Below are positions 6,303 to 13,640 of a DNA stretch of 14,122 nt, piece by piece (the stretch's first letter is position 1; each line of letters starts with the position of its first letter). The stretch is from Pseudomonadota bacterium. GTDB lineage: Bacteria > Desulfobacterota > Syntrophia > Syntrophales > JADFWA01. A program made the translations under genes and the position numbers. The stretch covers positions 1-14,122 of the forward strand of contig JAUWQS010000011.1 in assembly GCA_030610915.1 (NCBI GenBank), read 5' to 3'. The notes under the pieces are model-generated. The model was given only the letters and a program-made list of their open reading frames with translations, was not told the DNA's origin and made no database searches.

Positions 6303-8480
6303 TCACCCAGGGACTTCTTTTTCGACCGGATCAGGAATTGCTCTTTTTATTCTCTCAACCGACAACACACTTTTCAATTTTTTAAGCTCATAAACCACTT
6401 CTTTGAAATGTTTAAGGTCATTTACTTCTATTTCAAGATTACAAATTGCGCTCTTTCCCGGTGTCGTATCAATCTCGGCATGGTTTATGTTGACATCTTT
6501 GGCTAACATAGCGGAAGTAATCTCCGCCAGCAGCCCCTTTTTGTCTTTACAATTAATCCTGATATGAGCCGGATAGGTATGTTTTTCTTTGAGATTCCAT
6601 TGGACATCAACTAATCTTGCCGTTTCCATATCCTTTATCATGGAACAGTCTGCCGTATGAACCGTCAGTCCTCTCCCTCGGGAAATGTAGCCTACGATGC
6701 TGTCCCCGGGAATGGGATCACAACACCCGGCAAATCTCACCATAACATCATCGATTCCGGTAATGGAAACCCCTCTCGATAAAGGTGCCACTGGTTTCCT
6801 TTTTAACTTTTCTGAAACAATATCAAGGAATCCCCTCTTCTTCTCGGGCAAAAAACGGCCGACAATGTGTCTGACTGATACCTTTCCATAACCTATGTTC
6901 GCCGCCAGATCATCCAATGTAGCGATTGAATATTCTTCGCGGATATTTTTAAACTCATCTGACTTGACAATCTGATTAAGATTCAGATTATATTTTTTGA
7001 ACTCCTTCTCAAGAATATCTCTGCCAAGAGAGATGCTCATCTTCCGCTCTTCGGTCTTTACCCAGTTTTTTATCCTCGATATCGCTCTCGACGTAACGGC
7101 ATACCTCAACCAGTCCCTGTTGGGATGGTGTCCCTGCCGGGTTATAATCTCAACGGCATCGCCATTTTGAAGTTTGTATTTAAGCGGAACGATGTTTCTA
7201 TTGACCCTGGCGCCTGTACACTGATTGCCGATATCCGTATGGATGCTGTAGGCGAAATCAATAGGTGTGGCTCCTTTAGGGAAAGACTTCACATCGCCAT
7301 GGGGAGTGAAGACATAGACCTCATCAGGGAAAAGGGAGATTTTCAAGTTATCCATGAATTCCCTGGGGTCATTGAGATTCTGTTGAATCTCAAACAGATT
7401 TCTTAGCTTCTTGATCTGTTCATTCTCATCTTCACGGGACAGTCCCCCCTCTTTATATCTCCAGTGAGCCGCTATCCCCTTTTCCGCCCATTCGTGCATA
7501 GCCACGGTCCTGATCTGAACTTCCATCCTTTCAGCATGGGGACCGATAACCGTTGTGTGGAGAGATTGATAGTTATTGGCCTTCGGCATGGCGATATAGT
7601 CCTTAAAACGTCCTCGAACCGGTTTCCAGAGGGAATGAATTATGCTCAGTGCTTCATAACATTCCTTTTCCCTGGAATCGAGTATTATCCTGAAGGCCGT
7701 CAGATCGTAGACTTCATCAAAATTTATATGCTGTTCCTTCATCTTTTTAAAAATGCTGTAAAAATGCTTTGTCCTGCCTTCAATCTCACCCTTAAGTCCG
7801 GACTTTTGCAGCTCTTCTCGCAGGATACCTTCCACCTCTTCAGTATATTTTTCTCTCTCATCCTTTCCTTTAGCGACCTGTGTGGACAGCTTGTAATAAT
7901 CTTCAGGATGGAGATATCTGAATGCGAGATCCTCCAATTCCACCTCCATCCAGTAGATACCGAGACGATTAGATAGAGGCGCATACACATCGAGAGTCTC
8001 ACCGGCTATGAATTGCTGCTTTTCCGGAGCCTGAAATTCAAGGGTTCTCATGTTGTGAATCCTGTCTGCCAATTTAATAAGGAGTATCCTGATATCGGAA
8101 GACATCGCCAGGATCATCTTCCTGAAATTTTCCGCCTGTCGCTCTTCCTGGCTTCCGAATGTTATCTTGCTTAACTTGGTCAGCCCATTCACAAGAAAGA
8201 CGACATCCTTGCCAAATAATTCCTCTATCTGATCAGGTGTAGTCAGGGTATCTTCCACTGTGTCATGGAGCAGACCTGTAACTATGGCTGCCGAATCCAG
8301 TTTCAGATCGACCAGAATCCCCGCAACTTCCATGGGATGTGTCAGATAAGGCTCCCCAGAAAGACGAACCTGTCCTTTATGAACGGAGGCAGAAAAGATG
8401 TATGCCTTCTCTATCATCTCAAGATCCGCCGGAGTCAGATATTCCCCCGCTTTATCAAGTATGTCGGTAATACGTATCAT
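6303..8480 (-). CDS. Bifunctional (p)ppGpp synthetase/hydrolase (RSH)
   Basis: This full-length long RSH (725 residues) makes ppGpp/pppGpp from GDP/GTP and ATP and also hydrolyses it, setting the stringent response. Domains in order: an HD hydrolase (about 25-180) with H48, H72-D73 (LLHDTVEDT) and D139 (LADRIHN) intact; a synthetase (about 230-350) with GRTKHFYSI (R236, K238), catalytic D259 (YDLTAFRI), NYQSLHTTV and EVQIRT (E320); TGS (about 385-450, VYVFTPHGD); a helical region; and a C-terminal ACT domain (about 640-715, KKGLLAEITSAML). The intact HD site and the R-x-K pattern in GRTKH point to a bifunctional Rel/SpoT enzyme rather than a synthesis-only RelA. It follows proS by 74 bp on the same strand and may be cotranscribed. 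The ATG at 8478-8480 lacks a strong Shine-Dalgarno site. Confidence 0.95.
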   Translation of the reverse strand: MIRITDILDKAGEYLTPADLEMIEKAYIFSASVHKGQVRLSGEPYLTHPMEVAGILVDLKLDSAAIVTGLLHDTVEDTLTTPDQIEELFGKDVVFLVNGLTKLSKITFGSQEERQAENFRKMILAMSSDIRILLIKLADRIHNMRTLEFQAPEKQQFIAGETLDVYAPLSNRLGIYWMEVELEDLAFRYLHPEDYYKLSTQVAKGKDEREKYTEEVEGILREELQKSGLKGEIEGRTKHFYSIFKKMKEQHINFDEVYDLTAFRIILDSREKECYEALSIIHSLWKPVRGRFKDYIAMPKANNYQSLHTTVIGPHAERMEVQIRTVAMHEWAEKGIAAHWRYKEGGLSREDENEQIKKLRNLFEIQQNLNDPREFMDNLKISLFPDEVYVFTPHGDVKSFPKGATPIDFAYSIHTDIGNQCTGARVNRNIVPLKYKLQNGDAVEIITRQGHHPNRDWLRYAVTSRAISRIKNWVKTEERKMSISLGRDILEKEFKKYNLNLNQIVKSDEFKNIREEYSIATLDDLAANIGYGKVSVRHIVGRFLPEKKRGFLDIVSEKLKRKPVAPLSRGVSITGIDDVMVRFAGCCDPIPGDSIVGYISRGRGLTVHTADCSMIKDMETARLVDVQWNLKEKHTYPAHIRINCKDKKGLLAEITSAMLAKDVNINHAEIDTTPGKSAICNLEIEVNDLKHFKEVVYELKKLKSVLSVERIKRAIPDPVEKEVPG

Positions 8481-8554
8481 CGTTCTACGCTGAAAAACGG
8501 TTTCGGGTTTTGAGTTTTGAGTTCAAAGGTTTACAACCCAGAACCCAATAGCCT

Positions 8555-10258
8555 TCAGCCTAAATAACCTATGACGAACTTCCTGGCCTCATCCATGGAA
8601 AGTATCATGACATCGCCGGTCTTTCTGGTTTTGATTTCTACCTTGCCCTCCGCAAGTCTTTTTGGACCAATGGTAACCCGTAGCGGAATTCCTATGAGGT
8701 CGGCATCGTTGAATTTAACTCCCGCCCTTTCATCTCTGTCATCAAGAATAACCTCAATCCTCTCATCCGAGAGGTCCTGATATAATTTTTCGGCTGCTTC
8801 TAAGAGGGCATCATTGTTCATACTAACAGGCGTTATAATCACCTGAAAGGGGGCTATCGACAGAGGCCAGATAATGCCGTTATCATCATAATTCTGCTCT
8901 ATACTTGCGGCCACCGTCCTGCCTATCCCGATACCATAACAGCCCATTACCATGTACTTTTCCCTGCCATCTTTATCCAGATAGACGGCCTTCATTGCCC
9001 TGCTGTACTTTGCGCCAAGCTTGAAGACATGACCCACCTCGATGCCCCTGGTAAGCTTAAGAGGATTCCCGCATCGGGGACATTCGTCCCTGTCGGTGAC
9101 AAATTTCAAATCCGCAAATTCCTTTACGTTAAAATCTCTTCCAATATTGACATTCTTTATATGATAATCTTTTTTGTTGGCTCCAGCGACAAAATTGATC
9201 ATATTTACAAGAGAATAATCAGCAATAATTCTTGATCTTATACTGATTGGTCCCGCAAATCCTCTCGGAGAACCCGTTACTTCATAAATAATGTCATCAG
9301 TTGCCAGTTCGAGAGAATCACATTTGAGATAATTTCTAAGCTTTGCCTCATTTATATCCTCATCCCCCCTAACGAGGACGGCGACAGGTGAATCATCTGC
9401 CAGAAATATCAATGTCTTCACTATCCTTTCCCGGGGAACACCAAGAAACGCACAGACTTCTTCAATAGTTTTTACATCAGGAGTATAAACCTCCTCAAGA
9501 GACAGAGTATCTGACTCTTCAATCCGTTTTTTCTCCGGAGCGGCAACCTCGGCCTTTTCAATATTTGCCGCATAGTCGCAAGAACTGCAAAAGACAAGGG
9601 CATCTTCTCCTGAATCGGCGATCACCATGAATTCATGAGAGAAGCTGCCCCCGATATTTCCAGTATCCGCCTCCACAGCCCTGAATTTAAGACCGCATCG
9701 GCTGAATATCCTGTTGTAGGCTTCAAACATCTTTTTATAGCTTATCTCTGCCACGCTATCATCCGCGTCAAAGCTGTAGGCGTCCTTCATGGCAAACTCG
9801 CGGCAGCGCATAACCCCGAACCTCGGCCTTATCTCATCACGAAATTTTGTCTGTATCTGGTAGAGAATCTTAGGGAGCTGGCGATAGGTCTTGATTTCAC
9901 CTCTTACCAGATCGGTTATTACCTCCTCATGTGTTGGACCGAGACAGCATTTCCTGTCATGACGATCCTTGAACCTTAGAAGCTCTTTGCCATACTGTTC
10001 CCAGCGGCCGGATTCCTGCCAGAGTTCAGCCGGCTGCACCGCAGGAAGAAGCATCTCCTGAGCACCCGCTCTGTCCATCTCTTCCCGGACAATCTGCTCC
10101 ACTTTTTTTATCACCCTGTAACCGAGAGGAAGATAAGAATAGATCCCCCCGGTCAGTTTTCTTATCATTCCCGCCCTTAACATAAGCCTGTGGCTGACAA
10201 CCTCCGCATCGGAAGGAGTCTTCCTTTCAGTAGGCAGAAACATCTCGGAATAACGCAT
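8555..10258 (-). CDS. proS: Prolyl-tRNA synthetase, bacterial type with editing domain
   Basis: ProS charges tRNA-Pro with proline in the cytoplasm. Its 567 residues fit the usual size of the bacterial form with an inserted editing domain. Class II core: motif 1 around 55-80; motif 2 around 139-165 ([20 protein letters not shown]); motif 3 around 440-455 ([17 protein letters not shown]). The INS editing domain lies between motifs 2 and 3 (about 224-405) and is preceded and followed by the Cys pairs CSSC (224/227) and CPRC (393/396), possibly a metal site. The C-terminal anticodon-binding domain (about 470-567) includes [20 protein letters not shown]. The ATG at 10256-10258 has a clear GGGGG site 6 bases upstream. 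It lies downstream of bioD (77 bp) and upstream of rsh. Confidence 0.97.
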   Translation of the reverse strand: MRYSEMFLPTERKTPSDAEVVSHRLMLRAGMIRKLTGGIYSYLPLGYRVIKKVEQIVREEMDRAGAQEMLLPAVQPAELWQESGRWEQYGKELLRFKDRHDRKCCLGPTHEEVITDLVRGEIKTYRQLPKILYQIQTKFRDEIRPRFGVMRCREFAMKDAYSFDADDSVAEISYKKMFEAYNRIFSRCGLKFRAVEADTGNIGGSFSHEFMVIADSGEDALVFCSSCDYAANIEKAEVAAPEKKRIEESDTLSLEEVYTPDVKTIEEVCAFLGVPRERIVKTLIFLADDSPVAVLVRGDEDINEAKLRNYLKCDSLELATDDIIYEVTGSPRGFAGPISIRSRIIADYSLVNMINFVAGANKKDYHIKNVNIGRDFNVKEFADLKFVTDRDECPRCGNPLKLTRGIEVGHVFKLGAKYSRAMKAVYLDKDGREKYMVMGCYGIGIGRTVAASIEQNYDDNGIIWPLSIAPFQVIITPVSMNNDALLEAAEKLYQDLSDERIEVILDDRDERAGVKFNDADLIGIPLRVTIGPKRLAEGKVEIKTRKTGDVMILSMDEARKFVIGYLG

Positions 10259-10297
10259 TAATCCCCCTTTTCAATTTATCTAAAATCCCACTTCATA

Positions 10298-10324
10298 GAC
10301 AGGATAACAGGATAAACATGATTA
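10298..10324. repeat. Short dispersed repeat between bioD and proS
   Basis: AGGATAACAGGATAAACATG and the flanking bases match a type of intergenic repeat (variations on ACAGGATAACAGGAT) that I recognise from many delta-proteobacterial genomes. There is no second copy in the window. Confidence 0.35.
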
Positions 10325-10331
10325 AAACATC

Positions 10332-10386
10332 GTAACTACTCAGGTGTATAGACTGAATGCTGAAGACTGTCAACCTGAGTAGTTAC
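10332..10386 (-). repeat. Repeat copy A with 14-bp inverted ends, forms the bioD C-terminus
   Basis: GTAACTACTCAGGT (10332-10345) and ACCTGAGTAGTTAC (10373-10386) are perfect 14-bp arms. The 39-nt stretch beginning ACAGTCTTCAGC on the minus strand (10370 to 10332) matches 12624-12662 on the plus strand at 36 of 39 positions. The right arm begins exactly at codon 235 of bioD, so the repeat supplies the last 16 residues and the stop. Confidence 0.8.
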
Positions 10387-11088
10387 AAATATTCTTTCGA
10401 GGGGCCGATAGAAATCTTGTTTGGGTGTTGAAAAGTTCTCAATTCTGCCGATCACTCCCCCAACCCTTATCCCCGAAAATTTTTCAATGGTCTCTATGTT
10501 TTCGTTGATCATTTCCCGTGATGTGCTCTGTTCCCCTGACTCCAAAAGAACAACTCCCACAGGTTTTATCCCTCTGCTGTTCAGCGCCTCAATGGTAAGA
10601 AGTGTATGGTTTATCGTTCCCAGTCCTGCCCGCGCTGCGATAATCGGTCTGACACCTGTCATCCTGATCATGTCTATCATCATCAGTTCTTCATTAACCG
10701 GCACAAGGAGTCCTCCGGCTGCCTCCAGGATAACCGGAGAGTGGGACAGGCTCTTTTTAAGCACTGCTTTTCTTATTGTCTCAAAGTCTATTTGTCTTCC
10801 CTCGTCACGGGCGGCAAAATAGGGGGCCTTGGGATTTTTAAAACAATAGATGACTGACCTGGCAGGATCTTTTCCATTTAATGATTCCACGTGTTGATAA
10901 ATAAATCCGGCATCACTGTCGGTATCATAGGGATTCACGCATCCCGTCTGTGCCGGCTTGAGGTAAAACGGAGTATATCCCCTTGCGTAAAAGAATTGCA
11001 TAAGCAGCAGGGACAGAACAGTTTTCCCCACCCCGGTGTCGGTCCCGACAACAAATATGTTTTCCCTTTGCTTTATCGACTTCCCCAT
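10336..11088 (-). CDS. bioD: ATP-dependent dethiobiotin synthetase
   Basis: BioD closes the ureido ring of dethiobiotin from 7,8-diaminononanoate, CO2 and ATP, the penultimate step of biotin synthesis. Visible features are the P-loop GTDTGVGKT (15-23), the substrate lysine motif KPAQTGC (K44) and the EAAGGLLVPVNE motif (122-133) that contacts Mg-ATP and substrate. A nucleotide-binding ARAGLGTINHTLLTIEAL helix follows. The length of 250 residues is slightly above the usual 220-240, because residues 235-250 are encoded by a dispersed repeat. GGGAGGGG 5 bases before the ATG at 11086-11088 is a strong ribosome site. It lies downstream of bioF with 169 bp between them. bioA and bioB are not in the window. 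Confidence 0.95.
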   Translation of the reverse strand: MGKSIKQRENIFVVGTDTGVGKTVLSLLLMQFFYARGYTPFYLKPAQTGCVNPYDTDSDAGFIYQHVESLNGKDPARSVIYCFKNPKAPYFAARDEGRQIDFETIRKAVLKKSLSHSPVILEAAGGLLVPVNEELMMIDMIRMTGVRPIIAARAGLGTINHTLLTIEALNSRGIKPVGVVLLESGEQSTSREMINENIETIEKFSGIRVGGVIGRIENFSTPKQDFYRPLERIFVTTQVDSLQHSVYTPE

Positions 11089-11157
11089 AGGGCCCCTCCC
11101 TATTTCAAATTTGATTACTCATGTCAGATCTGTTGCCGCCAAAAGGGATACAAAAAG

Positions 11158-11262
11158 ATGAACGTCCAACATCGAACATTGAACATCGAATAGTGATGTC
11201 GCTCCGCTCCTCCTTTTCTCATTCAAAATCCGATGTTGGACGTTGGATGTTCGATGTTCATT
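11158..11262. repeat. Long imperfect inverted repeat between bioF and bioD
   Basis: The left arm (11158-11190, with AACGTCCAACATCGAACATT) and the right arm (11231-11262, with CGATGTTGGACGTTGGATGT) pair at about 25 of 31 positions. Each arm is itself built from tandem AACATCGA-like heptamers or octamers. The loop contains GTCGCTCCGCTCCTC (11198-11212), which also occurs exactly at 5161-5175 in the other palindromic element. The right arm contains the stop codon of bioF. The (G)AACATCGAACATTGAACATCG type is familiar as an abundant intergenic repeat in delta-proteobacteria. Confidence 0.75.
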
Positions 11263-12415
11263 CTCTCTGTTGTGCCTGCTGCACTGTAGTCAATGCCTCG
11301 ACAAAACACTCTACATCATCTTCAGTGTGCAGGGCAGTCATACTGATCCTCAATATCGCCCTGCCGACCGGCACTGTGGGGTATCTAACCGGCAGAACGA
11401 ATATACCTTTCTCAAGCAACCCTTCGGATATCTCTGTGGCCCGGATCTCATCGCCAATCTCAAGGGCAAGAATATGGGCATCTCCGGTCACGCTGAATCC
11501 CTCATGTCTCAGACTTTCCTTCATGGCGAGGCTCACTTCCCGCAGGTGTTTTCTCCTGTCTTCTGAGCGAGAGATAATCTTCAGAAGGTCTATTGATGAG
11601 GCGGCATGCGCTTCGGGAAGGGTAGTGGTATAAATGAGGGGGGAAGAAAAATTGAAGAGATATTCCTTAAATCCTTCAGGCAACAGTATAAAGGCCCCAA
11701 AAAAACCCAGGGCCTTGCCGAAGGTTCCCACAGCGATATCTGCAACTCCGTGGGCGATGCCGCGACCATTTTTCCCAACCGCTCCATATGCATGAGCCTC
11801 ATCTACGATACTCAAGAACCCATAGTCCACTTTGAGTTCTTCAAAACCCTTGAGTTCCAGAAAATCGCCATCCATACTGAAGAGTGACTCCGTCAGGACA
11901 GCAACCTGTCCTTCCCTCTTTCCATCCAGCCTCCTGTGAAGGTGGGACATGGAATTATGATTATAGCCGAAGAATTCAGCCCCGCTCAATCTCATCCCCG
12001 AAACAGCACTTGCATGGATATGTTTGTCGAAGATTATCGCATCCCCCTTCTCAAAAAGGGCCGATAGAATTCCCACGTTTGCCTGATAGCCGCTGGGAAA
12101 GAAAAGCGCTTCATCATAGCCGAAGAAGGAGGCATACTCCCTTTCTGCCCGGTTGATTATTGAGTAATTGCCTGAGACGAGCCGTGACGATGAGGAAGAT
12201 GTGCTGTATTTTTGAAAGTTATGAGAAACTTTCTGCCGAAACTCCTTTGATGCGCTGAGGCCAAGGTAGTCGTTGGATGAGAAATTCAATGCCCTGCTGT
12301 TGCCGATAAAGAGATATTTCCCCTCTCTTCCTTTTATTTCGGGAGGATTTCGGTACAGGCCGGCCTGCCTCTGGAGGCGCAATCTGTCCTTACATCGTTT
12401 AGCATAAGCGTTCAC
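11258..12415 (-). CDS. bioF: 8-amino-7-oxononanoate synthase
   Basis: BioF joins pimeloyl-ACP (or -CoA) with L-alanine, with loss of CO2, to give 8-amino-7-oxononanoate, the first step of the biotin ring pathway. It is a PLP enzyme of the alpha-oxoamine synthase family, 385 residues, the normal size. Seen are SSNDYLGLS (46-54), the glycine/serine-rich STSSSSSRLVSGNY loop, the PLP stacking and ring contacts SMDGD and VDEAHAYG (D205, H208), and the PLP lysine K234 in TFGKALG. The start is GTG at 12413-12415. It lies at the edge of a dispersed repeat (CTCTGCGGTGAA on the coding strand), with no Shine-Dalgarno site. The distance to GLYRN, 18 residues, matches family members, so the start is plausible. 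The stop lies in the 11158-11262 repeat. Confidence 0.95.
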   Translation of the reverse strand: MNAYAKRCKDRLRLQRQAGLYRNPPEIKGREGKYLFIGNSRALNFSSNDYLGLSASKEFRQKVSHNFQKYSTSSSSSRLVSGNYSIINRAEREYASFFGYDEALFFPSGYQANVGILSALFEKGDAIIFDKHIHASAVSGMRLSGAEFFGYNHNSMSHLHRRLDGKREGQVAVLTESLFSMDGDFLELKGFEELKVDYGFLSIVDEAHAYGAVGKNGRGIAHGVADIAVGTFGKALGFFGAFILLPEGFKEYLFNFSSPLIYTTTLPEAHAASSIDLLKIISRSEDRRKHLREVSLAMKESLRHEGFSVTGDAHILALEIGDEIRATEISEGLLEKGIFVLPVRYPTVPVGRAILRISMTALHTEDDVECFVEALTTVQQAQQRE

Positions 12416-12445
12416 CGCAGAGCTCGCAGAGAGCGCAGAGAAACT
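12413..12445. repeat. Degenerate CGCAGAG repeat at the bioF start
   Basis: CACCGCAGAGCTCGCAGAGA followed by GCGCAGAG is a widespread intergenic repeat built from GCAGAG units. Its first bases overlap the GTG start of bioF. The 260-bp gap to the hotdog gene also holds two tandem GTTGAACC octamers (12550-12565) and repeat copy B (12624-12662); the rest shows nothing recognisable. Confidence 0.6.
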
Positions 12446-12623
12446 ATTCTTGTAAGCCAGGAGCTAAAGTCGTTTCGCTCTAATGTTAAGTTTTTCGTAT
12501 CAGAAGATAAAATCATGTCATTTCCCTTTTAAGGAGAGAGCTATTAACTGTTGAACCGTTGAACCTCCTTAGCTTTTTGCATCAAATATAGCTTCAAAGT
12601 GTGCAGTATGCCCGCTTTTCCTA

Positions 12624-12662
12624 ACAGTCTTCAGCCTTCAGTCTATCTACCTGAGTAGTTAC
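12624..12662 (+). repeat. Repeat copy B, partner of the bioD-end repeat
   Basis: This 39-nt segment from ACAGTCTTCAGC to CTGAGTAGTTAC differs from copy A (10370-10332, minus strand) at three positions. It lacks the left inverted arm GTAACTACTCAGGT, so it is a partial copy. It lies 13 bp from the stop of the hotdog gene. Confidence 0.75.
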
Positions 12663-12675
12663 CTTTTTTGTTACT

Positions 12676-13155
12676 CTACGGTTTCTGCGGTGAACAATTA
12701 TCGTTTCGCAAACACGAGAACACCTTTCGGTAATGGTTTTGCAATATTTCCTTTTTGAAGATATGATTGTAGTCAACTGTTGCGTACAGAAACTCCCCCA
12801 CAATTTGAGTTTCATCTGAAAACCCCCTTTTTGCCAAAGTGACATTATCTTCTCTTTCAGCCTGCAAGTTGTAGGCAAACGCAGATTCACTTTTGCTTAT
12901 CAATGACCCGTGTAAGAGATATCTGCCATTTAAGAACTGTCCGGCGGATACCCTGCACCGGTTTATCTTTAGCAGAAAAGCATGTTTCTCAAAACAGGTG
13001 AGGAAACGGACATGATAAGCTCCTAACTGAGCAAGAGATTCAATTCCCAAATATATGGGGGCTTCCGCAAAATTTCTTATCCCATCGATATTTTCGGCTT
13101 CGACACCGGTGATTCTGTCAATAAGTACAAAGTCGGAAAGTCCGGTATTTACCAC
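12676..13155 (-). CDS. Hotdog-fold FabZ-like protein without catalytic histidine loop
   Basis: The 159-residue protein aligns by eye with beta-hydroxyacyl-ACP dehydratases: VLIDRITGVE (10-19, like FabZ LLVDRI), IYLGIESLAQLGAYH (34-48, like the helix with the conserved Glu, here E39), LLKINRCRVSAGQFL (61-75) and EFLYATVDY (121-129). The FabZ segment with the catalytic His (GHFPGxPxxPG) is missing: only FAEAP lies between strand and helix. It may therefore be a thioester-binding or dehydratase-related protein with changed chemistry. It precedes bioF and bioD on the same strand. Biotin loci of some delta-proteobacteria include fatty-acid-type genes, so a role in making or carrying the pimeloyl thioester is possible. 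The GTG start overlaps the TAG of the integrase remnant (TAGTG), and AAAGG lies 10 bases upstream. The true N-terminus may be lost. The C-terminal CSPQKP looks repeat-derived. Confidence 0.65.
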   Translation of the reverse strand: MVNTGLSDFVLIDRITGVEAENIDGIRNFAEAPIYLGIESLAQLGAYHVRFLTCFEKHAFLLKINRCRVSAGQFLNGRYLLHGSLISKSESAFAYNLQAEREDNVTLAKRGFSDETQIVGEFLYATVDYNHIFKKEILQNHYRKVFSCLRNDNCSPQKP

Positions 13156-13415
13156 TATTTTGTTGCCTTTGTAGGGGTCTGACCCCTATGATTCTCTGTC
13201 AGATGTGTCAGGAATGCCTCGATCTTGGCTTCGCCATCTATTAAATCTTGCCGACCGGTCATACTGTGGTACCAAGTATAACGTTTAATCCAGTCACAAT
13301 ACGTTCGTTCCGTGTGGATCAAGTAGTGATGCAGCCTCATTACATCCCACACTTCATCAAGCAGTTTCCTGTTTTTAGAGGTGCTCTTAGACGTTGATCT
13401 ATGGTATTCTTTCAT
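13155..13415 (-). pseudogene. intI: Integron integrase, N-terminal fragment
   Basis: From ATG at 13413-13415 the frame gives 86 residues. Residues 18-72 match the N-terminal core-binding domain of IntI-type tyrosine recombinases: LLDEVWDVMRLHHYLIHTER, then YCDWIKRYTWYHSM, then GEAKIEAFLTHL. The normal protein is about 320 residues; the catalytic domain with the R-H-R-Y residues is entirely absent. The match ends at about residue 76. Beyond it lies the palindrome AGGGGTCTGACCCCT (13173-13187), which supplies an unrelated tail to the TAG at 13155. The gene points away from the cassettes on the other strand, the standard integron geometry, with 219 bp between its start and the first cassette boundary. 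The frame is open upstream to 13568, but homology and ATG support the shorter start. Confidence 0.85.
13173..13187. repeat. Palindrome at the integrase break point
   Basis: AGGGGTC and GACCCCT are 7-bp arms around one base. The integrase homology ends here. The GGGGTC core recurs at 1343-1348, where the Bro-N gene also ends early. Confidence 0.65.
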
Positions 13416-13543
13416 GGTAAAAATAGTAACATAACTGAAGATAATAGAGCAAAGCAAATATGCCTGAAAATGTAGTTTACGTATTATATCAGGCTGAATT
13501 TGCTTGTTAATCAATGGTTGATCAGGCTCCGCTTCGCTCCGCC

Positions 13544-13640
13544 CGATAACCACGGGGTCGACCGGCAAGATTGCCTGTATAATCAGACCGCACGCGCTCT
13601 ATTATCCCGGCAATCTTGCCGGTCACCCCGGCCGTTATAT
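13544..13640 (+). other. Candidate attC (or attI-associated) palindrome before cassette 1
   Basis: A 22-nt arm (13554-13575, GGGGTCGACCGGCAAGATTG then CC) pairs with 13609-13629 perfectly, except for one extra base (C13559) in the left arm. A single unpaired base in the left arm is a hallmark of attC sites. AAC (13548-13550) lies 3 bases outside the left arm and GTT (13634-13636) 4 bases outside the right arm, in the positions of the R'' and R' boxes but with shorter spacers than usual. It may be the attC of an emptied cassette, or structure in an attI region. Confidence 0.45.

Noticed and set aside
11121..11633. Plus-strand 170-codon open frame
   Set aside because: It is antisense to bioF and starts within the palindromic repeat; low-complexity translation.
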